DNA from: Trematomus loennbergii
Lineage: Eukaryota > Chordata > Actinopteri > Perciformes > Nototheniidae
Assembly: GCA_012861695.1 (NCBI GenBank)
Contig: JAAOOA010000028.1
Span: 6,736,470-6,800,469 of the forward strand
Direction: 5' to 3'
DNA: 64,000 nt
In this document: positions 1 through 34,839 of the stretch, one piece after another
Numbering within the stretch: the stretch's first letter is position 1
Layout: each line of letters opens with the position of its first letter
Position numbers and translations under genes: made by a program
Notes under the pieces: model-generated
What the model saw: the letters and a program-made list of their open reading frames with translations, nothing else
Told to the model about the DNA's origin: nothing
Database searches by the model: none

Positions 1-57
1 CAATTCATTTCAGCTCACAGTAGTCGGTGACAGTTTTATTTTTAATCTCCCCTGCAG

Positions 58-106
58 ACACAGACCAGTGCTTGAAAAGTGTTACGACATCGATCATGTC
101 ATGAAG
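58..106 (+). CDS. abhd3: abhd3 coding exon (third from last)
   Basis: The acceptor is CCCTGCAG before base 58 and the donor is GTTAGA after 106. It reads HRPVLEKCYDIDHVMK after one base carried from the previous exon, which lies outside the window. Confidence 0.85.
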
Positions 107-1200
107 GTTAGATTATTTTTGGTAGAGCTTTGTCACAAATGCTAGTCTAATTAAACAAAGTAGCCACATTTTAATGAATTTACCTTATCCCTACAGGCAA
201 AGACCATCAGAGAGTTTGACGAGAGGTTCACCTCCATTATGTTTGGTTATTCCACCAATGATGACTACTACCTTGATGCCAGTCCCGTCCACAGGCTGAA
301 ATCTGTGAAGGTGCCAATGCTGTGTCTGAATGCTGCTGATGATGTCTTTTCACCGTCGCATGGTGAGTCCCAGCCCCTCACCAGGTTTTCTGTACAAAAC
401 CTTGTTAGTATGGATTGGATGCATTAGAAAAGCTGATGTTACATATATAATGTATGAAAAAAACACAGCACGTAAGGTCACCTATTATGCAAAATCCACT
501 TTTTCATGTCTTTTATAAATAAACATGTGTCCCCTCTGTGTAAGAGATTCTGAAAGTTTCAGGAAAAAAGATTCGCTCACTTTTTGTCCTGATCCATTTA
601 TATAAAAACCTGTCTGAAAATGAGTTGATCAGATTTTGGCCACTTTATGATGTCATAAGGTTTTTCTGGCTTGTGTAACCATTAGCCAATCACCAACCAA
701 GGTAACACCCCCCCACCTTATCACCTGAATCTCCTGCTAGAGCACCATTGTGTTTTTTTTAACCAAATATCTCGCAGAGGGGCGTGGGGAGTGGCTCCTT
801 ATTTTCATCTAAACTAAAAGACAGAGAATCAGCACTTTTGAAACAGGGCTGAAACAGAGGGGTTTATGGGATGCTACAATGCATGATCTGCTTGGTATTT
901 CGAGCCAAACACTTCAGAGACATGTTTTGTATATATCTGAGACCTATAATATATTGATGAAAAACAGTATAATAGGGGACCTTTAAATAATCTGTTTCCT
1001 TTGCAGCCATTCCAGTGGAGGCCGTGAAGCAGAATCCTAACCTGGCCCTGCTCATTACCTGTCACGGCGGCCATATTGGTTTCCTTGAGGGCCTGTGGCC
1101 TCGACGGAGCACTTACATGGACCGAGTCTTCAAGCAGTTTGCCAAGGCGGTCATTGAACAAGGCACCGGACTCCAAGACCTCTCCTGTTCAGAGAACTGA
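58..1200 (+). CDS. abhd3: abhd3, 3' part: last three coding exons (joined 58-106, 197-362, 1007-1200)
   Basis: C-terminal part of phospholipase ABHD3, a single-pass membrane alpha/beta-hydrolase that cleaves phosphatidylcholines with medium-chain or oxidised acyl groups (family knowledge). The three exons join in frame, with AG acceptors and GT donors at every internal edge. Visible family features are the acid-residue loop LCLNAADDVFSPSH and the catalytic-histidine motif CHGGHIGFLEG, followed by WPRRSTYMDRVFKQF. The nucleophile serine and N-terminal membrane anchor are encoded upstream, outside the window. The reading frame ends at TGA 1198-1200. The best alternative is the paralogue abhd1, but the sequence fits ABHD3 closely and the neighbours greb1l and rock1 match the ABHD3 region of other vertebrates. 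No frame damage is seen. Confidence 0.93.
197..362 (+). CDS. abhd3: abhd3 coding exon (second from last)
   Basis: The acceptor is CCCTACAG before 197 and the donor is GTGAGT after 362. It begins AKTIREFDERFTSIMFGY and ends LNAADDVFSPSH, holding the acid-residue loop of the hydrolase triad. It leaves phase 1. Confidence 0.93.
474..983. mobile_element. Non-autonomous TIR element in abhd3 intron
   Basis: Inverted ends AAGGTCACCTATTAT (474-488) and ATAATAGGGGACCTT (969-983) match at 14 of 15 positions. The right end is followed by TTAA (982-985 overlaps the end), as in TTAA-targeting families. The left TTAA is decayed (GTAAGG). The interior contains no transposase reading frame. I recognise it as a dispersed fish repeat type, but the superfamily is an inference. 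It fills most of the intron between the last two abhd3 exons. Confidence 0.65.
1007..1200 (+). CDS. abhd3: abhd3 terminal coding exon
   Basis: The acceptor is TTTGCAG before 1007. Phase 1 joins to AIPVEAVKQNPNLALLITCH, then GGHIGFLEG with the catalytic histidine, and stops at TGA 1198-1200 after QDLSCSEN. Confidence 0.94.
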
Positions 1201-4200
1201 ACAAAGTGTTCCTATAGTTGTACTTCCTCTCTCGTATGTTACTTTCCTTCCTTCCTTTCTTTACATTTTCTAAATGTTTGCCATCCATCTTTACTTGCTG
1301 CATTCCATTCTTTATAACTTCCATATTTATTCCATTCTTGTTTTATTTCTAACATAATTCCTTGACCTTTTTTTAACCTCCATCCTTTATTTTCTCTCTA
1401 TCCAGCCCTATTCGACTTATTTCCTTCCTTCCATGGACTTTATCTTTATCTTTGCCCTCCATCACTCCATCCTATTCTTCCTCCTGCCAAAGCAAAAAAC
1501 CTTTGTTCTTATTTGAAAGGCACATCTAATTGGATGCAGCATCTGTGTTGCATTCAACATTAATTAATGTATTCCGCCAAGTTACAAGTAATTGTATGTA
1601 ACGTTCTAGTGGTATAAAAAAAACAAGCAAAGCTGTTCGTCACTGTAGAAAAGCTAAATCTTTGTCCATCTCATTTAGTTACATTAGCTAGCTAACAAAT
1701 TAAATGCATTTACCTTGTGCAATCAATTTATTTGTAATGTAACACAAAAACAATTCAATCATCTTTATTCATGAACCTTTAGTAATTGTGTCAGTAGGAT
1801 TTTAGCCCTCAGGGATTTTATTTATTTAATCATACTTCCTGGGTCAATTTGTTTTGTCAATCATTCTCCTTTAATTTGTATTTCCTTTTAAAAAGTAGAA
1901 ATTTATATTATTTCTTAATTAATAGTTTAATATCTTTGGAAATGTGCTTATTTTCTTTTTAGCAGAGAGTTAGTTAAGAAGATAGGTGCCACTTCAAGTC
2001 AATTCATTAAATATGAAGCTACAACTAGCAGCTGATTAGCTTAGCATAAAGACTTGAAGCAGGGGGAAACAGCTAGCCTGGCTCTATCTAATGCAACAAA
2101 ACTACAATCACTGGCCCGCAGATTGTTTTATACCTTAGTAAGTCTCCTACAGCTTCTTGATGTCATGCTAAGCTAAACTTAGCTTACCGGCTGTCTCATG
2201 TTTAGCGTACATATGAGAAATATGTCAATCTTCAAATCAAACTCTCTGCAAGAAAACATATTGGCGTATTGCCCAAAATGTCGATGTTCTCTTCCTTTAA
2301 CCTTCTGCATGCACTTTTATTTTCACACATTCTACCTTTACGCACACCAAAAATAGTTGTATAACATGGAAAATAATTCATTAATGACAAGGAATGTGAA
2401 ATTGCACTATTTTTGTTGATATTACCATGCCTCTAACTCCTTAACGCAAGGCACTTCATTTCATTTGATATTTGAAAGTTTATCCCAAAGGCCGAACAGA
2501 GCAGTATATGCATTCCATGAGGTTTTCTTTGTGAAGATGTTGGTGGTTAGTTCTGTAAATGAGTCTGAGGGTGCTAGAAACAGTGATGAGAAGAAACTAA
2601 TGCACATTGGGAGACAGTGAGTGTACATATTGGCTGTCTGAAGTGGTGGATGTTCCTTTACAAGATGCATAGTATCGTTAATGGAACCTGGTTGTCAGTC
2701 ATTTATTGATTTAGTTTTGCCAACAATGATCAAGGGGCTGGTTACCGCGTATGAGTTGGCATTGATGATCAGATCTGACAGGCGGCCATGCACTGCATGA
2801 GGGAATTTGACTTCCTGTTCCTGTGGAAATTTTGGTGTCTTTGTTTTGCCAACTTGTCCATTAAGTAGCATGTGTGTCATCATCAATCATGTCCTTAACA
2901 CTAACATCACTTCTGTAGCACAAAGGACATCTTTGTTTTCATAGAATGCTTCATTTGATTTTGTACACTACATAAATAGAAGACAAAAAAAAAACTAAAA
3001 TTCTGTCTTGCGTGTGTGCAGCAATAAGATTTTAAATAAAAAAATAGTCTCTATAGTATAATTGCAAGTATATGCACATTATCACCATGAGTGTAATATG
3101 CTGTATTTAACAAATTATTAAACAGAGTATAGGTGCATTTGTCTGCTGTCTCAAGTGATTCTGCTTGTAATGCATTTTCTCAACAGAGTATATTGGATTG
3201 CCCGACTGCAGGTTAGAATAATTGCCTGCCTTTTGTCAGCAGTTCTATTTCAACTCTCTCTGTCTGCCTACAACAAGAGGGCTTTACACCTGTGACTCAA
3301 TACTGATAATATCCACTCAAAAGCTCAGTCACGTAAGGGTGACGAGCTGACACTGGACGTCAGCCGCGGTCACAGACTCGTCCCCTGAAGTCAAGGCATT
3401 TGACAGTCTACCACTTGAGCTGGCTTACTGCATGAGCAGCGTGTCACTACAGGGTCACACTCCCTCTCCTTGTTACATCACAGTGTAGGGCTTTTGCTCC
3501 CTGGAATTGACTCACTCCACACTCACAGCTTAGCTGCTGATAGGATATGCATAGCCGCAGTAGTGGATGTGACCCACCAAAGGCAAACTGTAATCCCCCG
3601 GCACTCCACTTACCTTCACCCCAACCCCCCAATAAACCCGCAGACAGATGAGCTTTGGTTTTAGGAAGCCAGAGAGTAATTAGAGTAGACTGCCAAGAGG
3701 GATGAGTGATTTGCTGTTGGTTACCCACTATGAAAATTGATATTATGTGGCAGCAATCCCCCTGTTATAAACATCGTTGATATCTCAGCTGATGTAAAAA
3801 TGTACATTGCATAATTATATAGTGACAGATCATTACACAAGCAATGTTCTAAATATTAACAGTTAAATAGAAGGATTTTTGGTTTGGTACAGTGATACTT
3901 TTAATCACATTAGTGTTTGAACGTCGATAATAATAGTTCCTGTATTGCCTAAGGACTTAATAATTGAAAAAACTGTCAGAATTATCAAGGGACTTTTCTA
4001 TATTTTCTTTCAAAGCGTTTGTTTAAATAACAGCTAAAGGAATCGCACACATGAAATTGAAATAGGAAACTGCACCACATATAAATTGCAGTATATATGA
4101 ACCAAAGGTCAATCCTTACATGGTGTATTGTTGCAGTCATGAAAAAGTAAATTACCCTTTGCACTCTTTTGAAGCATGGGAATTCTCCAGTTTCTCAAAA

Positions 4201-4863
4201 TGAATCACATTGGGACATTTCAAATCCCTTGGGCTTCATGCACAACATCTTTATGCTTTTCTCAAAAGAGCAATAATGAGGCGCCAGATCAGCATGACGG
4301 CAGCTCTGTCTTGCCCTCTCTTCCTTATCCTGTCTTGCCTGCAGCTGGCTGAAAATAGACCTGTATTATATCACACAGGGGTTGGAGGTTGATGGAAAGT
4401 GTGCTCTAATATTACTTTGCAGGAGCTGAAATAGTCCCGTCCCTGGACCAACAATGCCCCTGTGCCCTTACAGTAAAGATCCTATAGCCTCTATTATGAA
4501 GCCATTTTGTGATAACTAAAGAGTCACAGTGCAAAACTACAGAGGAGAAATTAGGAAAGTAGGTGACAAGGAAACAAGCAGGGTCCTGGTGTTCACTCTT
4601 TAAGAGAATAAAACGATTTAGGGTTAAATGATGAGAGGATTTCAAATCTCATGCCAAATACAGGGCTGCATATTCAGTATGTTCTTATATTCACTTCATG
4701 CTTTAGAAGTGAATTAATGCACTTGCATCTTACTAGATATTCAGTAGTATTGCGAACCTTAATAAAGTCCACTAAGATAAAATAAAAATCATGCGGCTGC
4801 ACAGCTTGAGTTTTTGCAAGGTGAAACCATATAAAAAAAGAGACGCATGATTTTAGAAGCCAT
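1201..4863. other. abhd3 3'UTR and abhd3-greb1l convergent intergenic region
   Basis: No coding exon, RNA gene or conserved reading frame is recognisable here. The first part must be the abhd3 3'UTR. Possible poly(A) hexamers on the plus strand are ATTAAA at 1699-1704 and AATAAA at 3035-3040, and I cannot choose between them. Bases 1230-1480 are a pyrimidine-rich CTTCC stretch. In human this interval carries SNRPD1 and ESCO1; neither is seen here. Confidence 0.6.
1926..2300. mobile_element. Foldback MITE (fish dispersed repeat), copy 1
   Basis: The left arm, from TTAATATCTTTGGAAATG through GCAGAGAGTTAG, is matched in inverted orientation by the right arm ending CTTCCTTTAA. The arms extend about 100 bases with mismatches. 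The centre carries the string TTAGCTTAGCATAAAGACTT and AACAGCTAGCCTGGCTC, which I recognise as a widespread percomorph repeat. It has no coding capacity. A related, shorter copy lies at about 41540. Confidence 0.7.
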
Positions 4864-4869
4864 TTTATT
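4864..4869 (-). promoter_or_regulatory. greb1l: Candidate distal poly(A) signal of greb1l (AATAAA)
   Basis: Plus-strand TTTATT reads AATAAA on the greb1l strand. About 30 bases further downstream is the U-rich run CTCTTTTTTTATATGG, as expected of a downstream element. Other AATAAA hexamers on this strand (6017-6022, 6488-6493) could give shorter 3'UTRs. Confidence 0.5.
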
Positions 4870-7103
4870 ACATTCATACATTTTCAACATCAATAGCCTT
4901 AAATGTCATATGTTCACAGTCCACAACCACAACGATAAACATGAGGTAGATCACCCGGACACCAAGGCTAACACTGGGCTGCACATGGTTTTCAAACACA
5001 TTTCAGTGAAGATTGTGTGAGCAAGTTGCATATTAAGTGTTAAATTATTCAAAAGAAGGACACATTCTACGGACCATTGGAGTTTCATTAAAAATGTTGA
5101 TCACCAGTCTTATATTTGGACTAATTTGGGGGCGTGCAATTAACAGTGGGAAATATTTTTTTCTGCTGGCAACTAGTGCAAGTTTACATTTCCTTCCCCC
5201 ATTGACATTCAATAGATCTAAGAATCATTCTTTGGCTCTTGTGCAAAGCCTTCACGGATGGTTTTGAAGAGGACAAACCCCCTCATTTTAAGCGAGCTAA
5301 GCATGCAATCAAATATTACACTTCAATATGATTATCAGTCCAAAATGCTTGTCAAATAAATAAGAATCCCTCATGGACCTGATTTTCATTTTCAATAAAA
5401 AGCCAACACAAGAACAGGACGGGATACAGACATATGGTTAAGGACACATCTAGGTAGATTATTTTTGCCATTGCAACATCAAATAAAATGCAGAAAGACG
5501 TCATGACTGAAACAGACTGGCAGAAGTTACACAAGACTAAAAAAACACCAGTAACCCTCAGTGGTTTGGGGAATGATATAATATATTAATAATGTAAACA
5601 AAGCTTTAAACAGTACAGTAGTACGAAATCCAATTATTTCATTTAGCTTCAATCAGACAAACAACACTTCTTCGCCTCACAGTTAAATGGTTTCTTCATT
5701 CTTATTGGTCCAAAAAAATAATGACTTAAGCTGTGACTGTATGAAACGTCACCTAAGGCACATTCTTTGGACAACCCTGCACATAAACATACAAAAACAT
5801 TCTTCTTTCAAGTATATGAAATGATCGGGTCAGCTGCTTTCGACAGTTTGTAACCCTTTCCTTGATTTTCCTCTGTTATGGGGACAAAAGGTTGGCAGAT
5901 TGTGAGTGTGGATGGTAGCCATTACCATCTACTTACAATAAACCTCAGAACATTGTAACAGGAAGTGAAATCCCAGGCACAGTCAGTAGCAGGATATTTG
6001 GCAGTGAAGAGGCTTGTTTATTATATGGCATTTACTGACTTTATGTGATTATGCTAAAATACCCAGTATTCAAGTCAGTAGATGCCAAACCAAAACATAT
6101 GTAATTTAAAACATACCAGTAAACTAATCCCACTTCCATGATGCTCAGCCTGATTGGCATCAAATATGAACAGATACGTTGTAAAAGCAAAACAACTCAG
6201 ATGTCTGTTCTAGACAACACACCTGCTTCAAAGCTGTGTAGTTAAGCCAACACACAACTATATACTTTCTTAAAAGGACACAACTTGTACTTTTCTCTAG
6301 TTGTAGTCAAAGTCTTTGGATAAATGAATGTGTCAGTCATTTACAGACTAAACCACACTCATATAGCTCCCCGTCAGAAGGATTATCAGTGCCACATAAA
6401 TATTTTTTGAGGCAGAAGAAAAAAGGAGTCCCCATTTTCATTTGTGTTATGATTCAAATAGGCTACAGGCCATTCTCTATGTTGATGTTTATTTAATGTA
6501 GTGTGTTGACTTGTCAATGAGCTTTGTTTGAGAGGCAGAGCAGGAGAGGAGGGACAAGAAAAGCGAAGGGAAAAGGCAAGGTACAGCTGAGATGTCTTTA
6601 GTGCCAACATAAGTTAATGCCAACAATACACGGTGAGAACAGCTTCAGCGACCTCCCTTTGATCTCCCTTTAAAACCCTGAGATGAACAGTATATCCAGA
6701 AAAGGACATACTGCTGTCAAAGTACATATATTTATGTACAGATACATTCTTCAAATAGTCACATCATTGATCTGGGATCGTCCATTTATGCAAACATCAA
6801 AACAAATAAAGTTCAGTTTCAGCTGGGCTTTTTCCACATCAGTCTTTTCTTTTGTAGAACACAAGCTCAGGTGGAGACCAACCCAGCGTCAAGCAAAAGT
6901 TCAAACAAGCACCGACCCTGTTCAGAGCCAGGCATAGTGCACATGTGTCCACCTGTGGGGCACCTTGGATCTTGGGCTCCAGCTTATCCCCTCTGCCCTT
7001 CCATTGGAAAGGCAAGAATTACGATCGCTGGCTCGTTTGGGATAAAGTATTTCCTCCTTTTTATAGGGTTTCTGCAGCCGAGCAGTGGATCCATGTGTCA
7101 GGT
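4864..7103 (-). other. greb1l: greb1l 3'UTR (inferred extent)
   Basis: This stretch follows the greb1l stop codon and has no reading frame or recognised repeat, which fits a 3'UTR of about 2.2 kb. On the transcript strand it contains UGUACAUA (6733-6740), a match to the Pumilio consensus UGUANAUA. The 3' limit is taken from the AATAAA at 4864-4869 and is inferred, not observed. Confidence 0.5.
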
Positions 7104-29084
<21,981 letters not shown>

Positions 29085-30432
29085 TATCTGTGAGAGCAAA
29101 GAGACCAAGCATGATGAGCAAAGACGCACAGTCATGGTGCTGCTTATCTCCATTCATTGATTAGCTCCTTTCAGAAGAATAGAAAGCTCTGCAGATGGCC
29201 AACCAGCAGCACGTGTCTCCTACAAATGAACACAGCTGTATCCTTCTTGAAACTCTCATTCTAAAATTGGAAATACCAAACTATTGATTGGTCTATCAAC
29301 AAAATGGTGAAAATATGCTTTAGTTGCAGCCACAGATGTGCCAGAAAATGGAATAACATGCACATGCTCTTTACAAAACATATATGTACTTGCAATCACA
29401 CACACATACACACACACAGTTTCTCTATGTCAGCCCAAAGAAAATGTCCAAGGCCAATGTTTTTTTGCTCTTTTTTTTTTTGTGTGGTTCTTTCTCCTTC
29501 TGTCTGTTGTGTCACCTTGCCTGCTCTGCCCCTGTGCCCCCTCCACCCCAGTGTCCACTCAGGGACATCTGCCGGGGTCGGCTGTGGACCCCAGGTTGGC
29601 TGCAGCTCTGGTGGCAGGTGGCAGCTGGACAGAGGGCTGAGCATGCAGTCTCAAATCAGAGAGCACAAGAAAGAGACAGAGCGGGGGAAGAAAGAGATCC
29701 AGAAAGCACTTAAATGTCGGGTAAAAAAGCAGCACTGAACAAAGGTGCCCAATCATTGCAAATGGGACCTACTTACTCCTCCAACTCTCATTTTCCGGTT
29801 GTCAAAACATTTCACTATGTCTGTTTTTATACCTAGCAAGTCGTCAAGAGCGTTGAAACTGTAAGTTGAAAAAGCGAAAAAAGGGAGTTTTGGCTGCTTT
29901 CCTGACACATGAGTTTGACTTGAAGTGCCTCCCTTTTCTGTCCTTGGACTTCATTTGACTGCCATAGAGCTGTGTGGTGGTTCATTTTCACAAGAGCAGC
30001 CAAGAGGAGGGCCAGGTTAAAGATTTCAGCTGTTTGGAGGAAGCTCAAAGTCTTCATTCAGGCCTCAAAAGGATCCTGTGCAGCTGTTCAAGCACTTACA
30101 TGACAACGTTTTGAAAGAAGTCAGTTAAAAGTGATCTATTCTTAAGCTTAGAAATGAGTAATGAGAAATAACTAGGCTTTTTAAGAAAAACTATTTCCAT
30201 AACAAAAATAACCAGATTGTAGATATTTATATGCATATGTTGCTATGAAGCAGCTTTTTAAAACTGTATACATTTCTTTAGGGGTAAAGGTGCACATAGG
30301 CTGGATTATAAATGTAGTTGCAGCAATTTGGCTTGATACAAATAGGATCATTCAAGCAATTTTGCACTAAACATAGACACTAGATGTGTAGATAAAACAT
30401 TTAATTAATGAAAACTACTATTTAAAATCCGT

Positions 30433-30540
30433 TGGGGCTGCAACAATTGTTTCATTACTGACTAATTATTAAGTAATCAACATGTTGTTAATCTACAAAA
30501 TGTCAAAAAGTAGTAAAAACAATATCCATCCAAGACTCTA
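30433..30540. mobile_element. Fragment of a TAGGGCTGCAAC-type hAT MITE
   Basis: TTGGGGCTGCAACAATTG followed by alternating ATTA/TAAT sequence resembles one end of the MITE family seen at 39869. No matching second end is visible, so this is a decayed fragment. Confidence 0.4.
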
Positions 30541-31596
30541 TGGTCTTCAAATATGCAACCAACAGTCCCCATAACATATTAAGTTTTCTATTCTGGCGTT
30601 GAATGCTCTATGCGAGTTGTTCTGTTCATCAGTAGCACACACTGAGTGAATGTTAGTCAGTGGATCAATATCTACCAGATAAACAGTGCCTTTTAGCCCC
30701 ACAGAAACCCTGAACCTTTTTGTTTTGTCAATACTGTGCGGGCTGGGAATCAAGTTGGAGCTGCCTTTCTCCTCCAGGTCTCCGTTTGCCCACGCCTGAA
30801 CAGGTTCCAGACCCCATGTTTACCTTCCTGGGGAGGAATCTGACCAACCCAGACAAAGGACAAGATTAACAGTGCCTGACTGTGCTGGAAAAGAGATAAG
30901 CAGCTTAACAGAATGAAGCTACAGTATGTCTTGCTTAACTGATGGAGGAAGGTGTCTGCACAGAGAGACAAAGACAGAGGGGGTAGAGTGAGTGCCTGAG
31001 GGCGTTTTTTAAAGCAGCGGCTGCCTCTTCAATTGAGAAGTCCTCTTCGGCTGCCTGACCCTCAAGCCTCAGCGGACATATTTGTCATTAACCTCTAACA
31101 TGCCGGAGGTGAACACAGAGAATGACCTTTTATCACCTGCACAACCTGAAACAAAGCGTGACTGTTCAAAAGGTCCCTGACCGGATGTTTCTTGGGTGTG
31201 ACTCAGGTGGTGGCTGAGGTCAGTTGTAGTGACAGGGAGGTATTTCAGGTGAGTCAGCGGCTGTAGTTTACTTGATTGATGGCCAAACATAATGAGTGTA
31301 GTCTACTGTGGAGAAGCAGTTTTATGTTAGAGGACTAATGGCTTCAAAAGTGGTTTTCATGTCACTGAGTGCTGAGTTTAAAACGGCCTCTCGGGCAGTC
31401 AGATGGTCAGTCAAGGCCATTCCTCAGCTCCTGGGTGGCATCGACAGATTGCATGAATGTGACCCCAGGTCAGAGTAAGGTAATCTTCACTCAGTGGATT
31501 TGAGAAGACCAGGACACAGAAAAAATGAGCTCACAGACACTCTGAAATTCATCATTTACAAATGAGCAGTGAATACACATTTAAAAAGGCACTTAC

Positions 31597-31708
31597 GTTG
31601 TTGGATTGTTCCCAGGCGTGAAGGGACTTGTTCAGCTCTGCTACATGCTGGATCTCTACCATTCAGCGGAAACCTTCAGCAAAGATATTTCACTCAGTGA
31701 TTCGAGAC
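31597..31708 (-). other. greb1l: greb1l 5' exon with in-frame upstream ATG
   Basis: The acceptor TTTCCCCCAG ends at 31709 and the donor GTAAGT begins at 31596. It holds TGA directly followed by ATG (31662-31660), opening MVEIQHVAELNKSLHAWEQS and NN, then splices in frame to ATA-ATG-GGG of coding exon 1. It can therefore be pure 5'UTR or encode a 23-residue N-terminal extension. The upstream ATG has a weak -3 base (T) and a good +4 G. Confidence 0.75.
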
Positions 31709-34600
31709 CTGGGGGAAAGTAGGGAGATCTGGAGTTAGCTCAGATTATAACTGTGATAAAGCGAAACAAAAATTAAACATGTTATACCTCCTGAAAGATA
31801 TGCTGCAGCAGACTGGAATTACATTTACTATAGTAGCTAGTGTACATTGTAGGATTGCGTTAATCTTTATTTATTAAAAACGTAACAAACAGGAACAAGG
31901 ACAAACTTTTAAAGTAGTGTAGTGTCTGATTCAGTTTTTAAGACTTACTTTTCCTAAAATTTGAAAATAAAAACAGATTATTAGCCAACTTGTTCCCATT
32001 GTATTTTCCCATTAATAGAATTTTTGAAAACATCGTTCTATTTAGGACGGCATGACACTAATTTGTTTAAAAGACACCCACAAAACATGATGTCAAAAGC
32101 CAGATTAAGGCTGATAATTATTTATATCTCACTAATTACCAATTATTCTGAACAAATATGTAAATTACATTTGTGTACTGCTTCTGACATACTGCTGAAA
32201 AGAATCTCCTTAAGAGGTTTTGTAGATTAGGTACAGTGTTGAGATAATGTAGCACTGCAAGAAATGCCATTAACGTGCTGCAGAAAGTGTGGAAGTGCAG
32301 GTCACCACGGTCCGAGGAACATGCCCATTCGCAAAACAAATTGGTGCACTTATGTCCACTCTAACATCAACAGTAGCTCTAACCATGACATAATATGTAC
32401 TCACTACGAGGCAAAAAAAGGCGTTATGTGACACCACGGCCCCCAGGGCTATTTTCATAAAACACAATTGGGTGTCTTAGTTTGTAGCCGCACTCACTAC
32501 ACACAGTCACTCCACTCTGAATGGATTTGCCAGCTACTTTGACCCTTTGACAAGTATTGTTTAGCCACTCAGGCAAACAACATAAGCAAAGTTTCATTCA
32601 AAACACTGACTGTCACAATCTACCGTGTCATCATTTCTGACTGTATATTGGTCCAGGGTCCAAGTCCTTCAAGTGTATAAGATGGTCCAACTTGCATTGA
32701 CTGACCACAATGTAGTTTATTATGTGAATGATTAGCCAGTGTGATATAGCTAATCAAGGTAAATAGTTACAAATGTCAATATGACTAAAAGCTGCTTTTC
32801 TGTGCAACTGAAATGCGTTTTCACACTTTTGTTTGAATCAGAAGTAAATGTAGCATTGGTCATAAGAAATTAAAAATATTTGATAAAGTATCACAGCACA
32901 AGTTCAGGCTTTACTCTCCACTGGGTGTTCCCACCAACATCTCAAACTCTGCTAATTACCCAGGGAGCAGAGCTTTGAAATATGTGGATGCTTATCTAGT
33001 TGTGAAGAGCAGACGACACAGAAGGAGACGCAGATGGCTCCTCAGATGAAGACGAAGGAGCCGTAAATCTAGACACCGACACGAGCCCAGCCCGAGGTGC
33101 TTATTAAGGTTCTATCTTTCCAGTAATGACATTTAAGGGAATGTTAAGGCCAACACGCTGGGTCAGTTTCTGCCAGACTGGACTGAGGGCAAAGGTTACA
33201 AAATACTCTTTTGTAATGCAAATGCAACTGCATGTGCAGGCACACCCAGTATATAGCTACTTCTATGCAGTGCAATGTGTATCAGGGTTTTCTTTAATTG
33301 TAGCAAATATAATACACTGCAGTTGAAAATGATCCAATTTGAATATGTTGTCATTTAAGTTTTAATCATTCCATTACCGTACGTCCATTAAATAACTTTT
33401 TTATACAAAGGGAACTTTTAAAAACTGGCAACCCATCATTTTACATTATTAATGACTTTCATCAAACCTGATGTGAACCTACTGTACATAGCCCCTTTGA
33501 GTTAGAAAAGCTTAAACTAAAGGTTTATTTGCAATTAGTGAAGAGTGGAAAGACCCAATTTTGTATTGTGTAAAGTGATCCTGACTTAAATAACTTAAGG
33601 TATTTAACCATTTACAAATGTTCTGATATCTTAGTCTATCCAATTGAGCCGATTTTACTTTTAAATCCTGTCTTTCTTTCTCTACAGTCCTTCTTTTGTT
33701 TCTTCCTAAACTGCATAATTACATTACAGTGTTTACAAAAGAGGGAGAAAAGCAGGATTGACTTCCCCTCTTGATCTGGTTGGATCACATTCTGACTCAG
33801 CAGATCCTTCAAGTCAAAGCCACATTTCTTAATTACTGTCAAGCTATTATTCTACTTTCTTTTTTCTCTTCAAATGAATATGTCTGAGAAATAGAGGTAG
33901 GAAGATGAAGATACTTTCCATAAAGATAAACTTGACATTTGTCTAGTGCTATTTAAAAAGACGACATGTAAGTAAAGAATCCAGGATAATTAAATAAATA
34001 CAACATACTGACTTCATTCTCTTTTCACCTAAGCCATGAAAAAACAGGGATGTGGGTAAAATGTTAACTCAAATGTGATAAACATCTTAATTGTTTACAC
34101 CTCATTGTTATAAATTAACATTTTAATTCCATGCCAATAGTTGAAATGCAGGAATGAGCTCAGCACACTGTTAACATTAGAAAAGCTGTGGTGAAAAGAC
34201 ACTGCTCATCAGACATGAGAGAAAGGGGGATGGGGTAAGAAATGAAGAAAAAGAACTAAATTAGGTGTGAAAAGCCCAACTCATTAATGCTACCTCAGTC
34301 ACACGTGACACACAGCAAAGCAGTTCAACAAAAGAAGCTTCTCCTGTACCTTCCATGATTACTCGACCAGTGGGTGAACCCTCAAAAATCCAAATCAAAA
34401 GCAGTAAATTCCAAATGTGACGACAGTGTCTCAGATGTAGTCCATTTTAGACAATAAATCCCAGTGGAAAGAATTTGTTGATATCCAGGCAGCATATGGA
34501 GTTTCAATCTTCTCTGGTATGTATCAAGTCACCTTCGTCATGATACGCTATAGAGAGAAATGGGAATCCCACTCTTGCCCTCAGAAAAGCAGAAAACCCT
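31709..34600. other. greb1l intron 1, 3' part: no gene seen
   Basis: AT-rich intronic sequence with no exon, RNA gene or clear repeat recognised. Confidence 0.6.
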
Positions 34601-34649
34601 CCCTCTCTCTCTCGCCCCTCTCTCTCTCTCACTTGTGTGCAAACAAACA

Positions 34650-34692
<43 letters not shown>
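34598..34692. repeat. CT-rich tract and (CA)20 microsatellite
   Basis: A TCTC-rich run (34598-34632) precedes an almost uninterrupted CA array (34653-34692). Short reading frames here are repeat artefacts. Confidence 0.95.
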
Positions 34693-34693
<1 letters not shown>

Positions 34694-34839
34694 CCCCTCC
34701 CCCTAGTCCCCTATGCCCTCCTCTGTCCTGTGCCATTTGCCAAGGAGGGGGGGGGGGAATCCACCGGGGGCTCATTCATCTTGGCCCTGATGACCCCCTG
34801 TGGTGACAGATGCTCTTGGAGGCCTGCGGAGCTGTGGGG

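Noticed and set aside
29304..29738. Overlapping 100-144 codon frames upstream of greb1l coding exon 1
   Set aside because: All three plus frames are open over the same CA- and C-rich tract, which is composition rather than coding.
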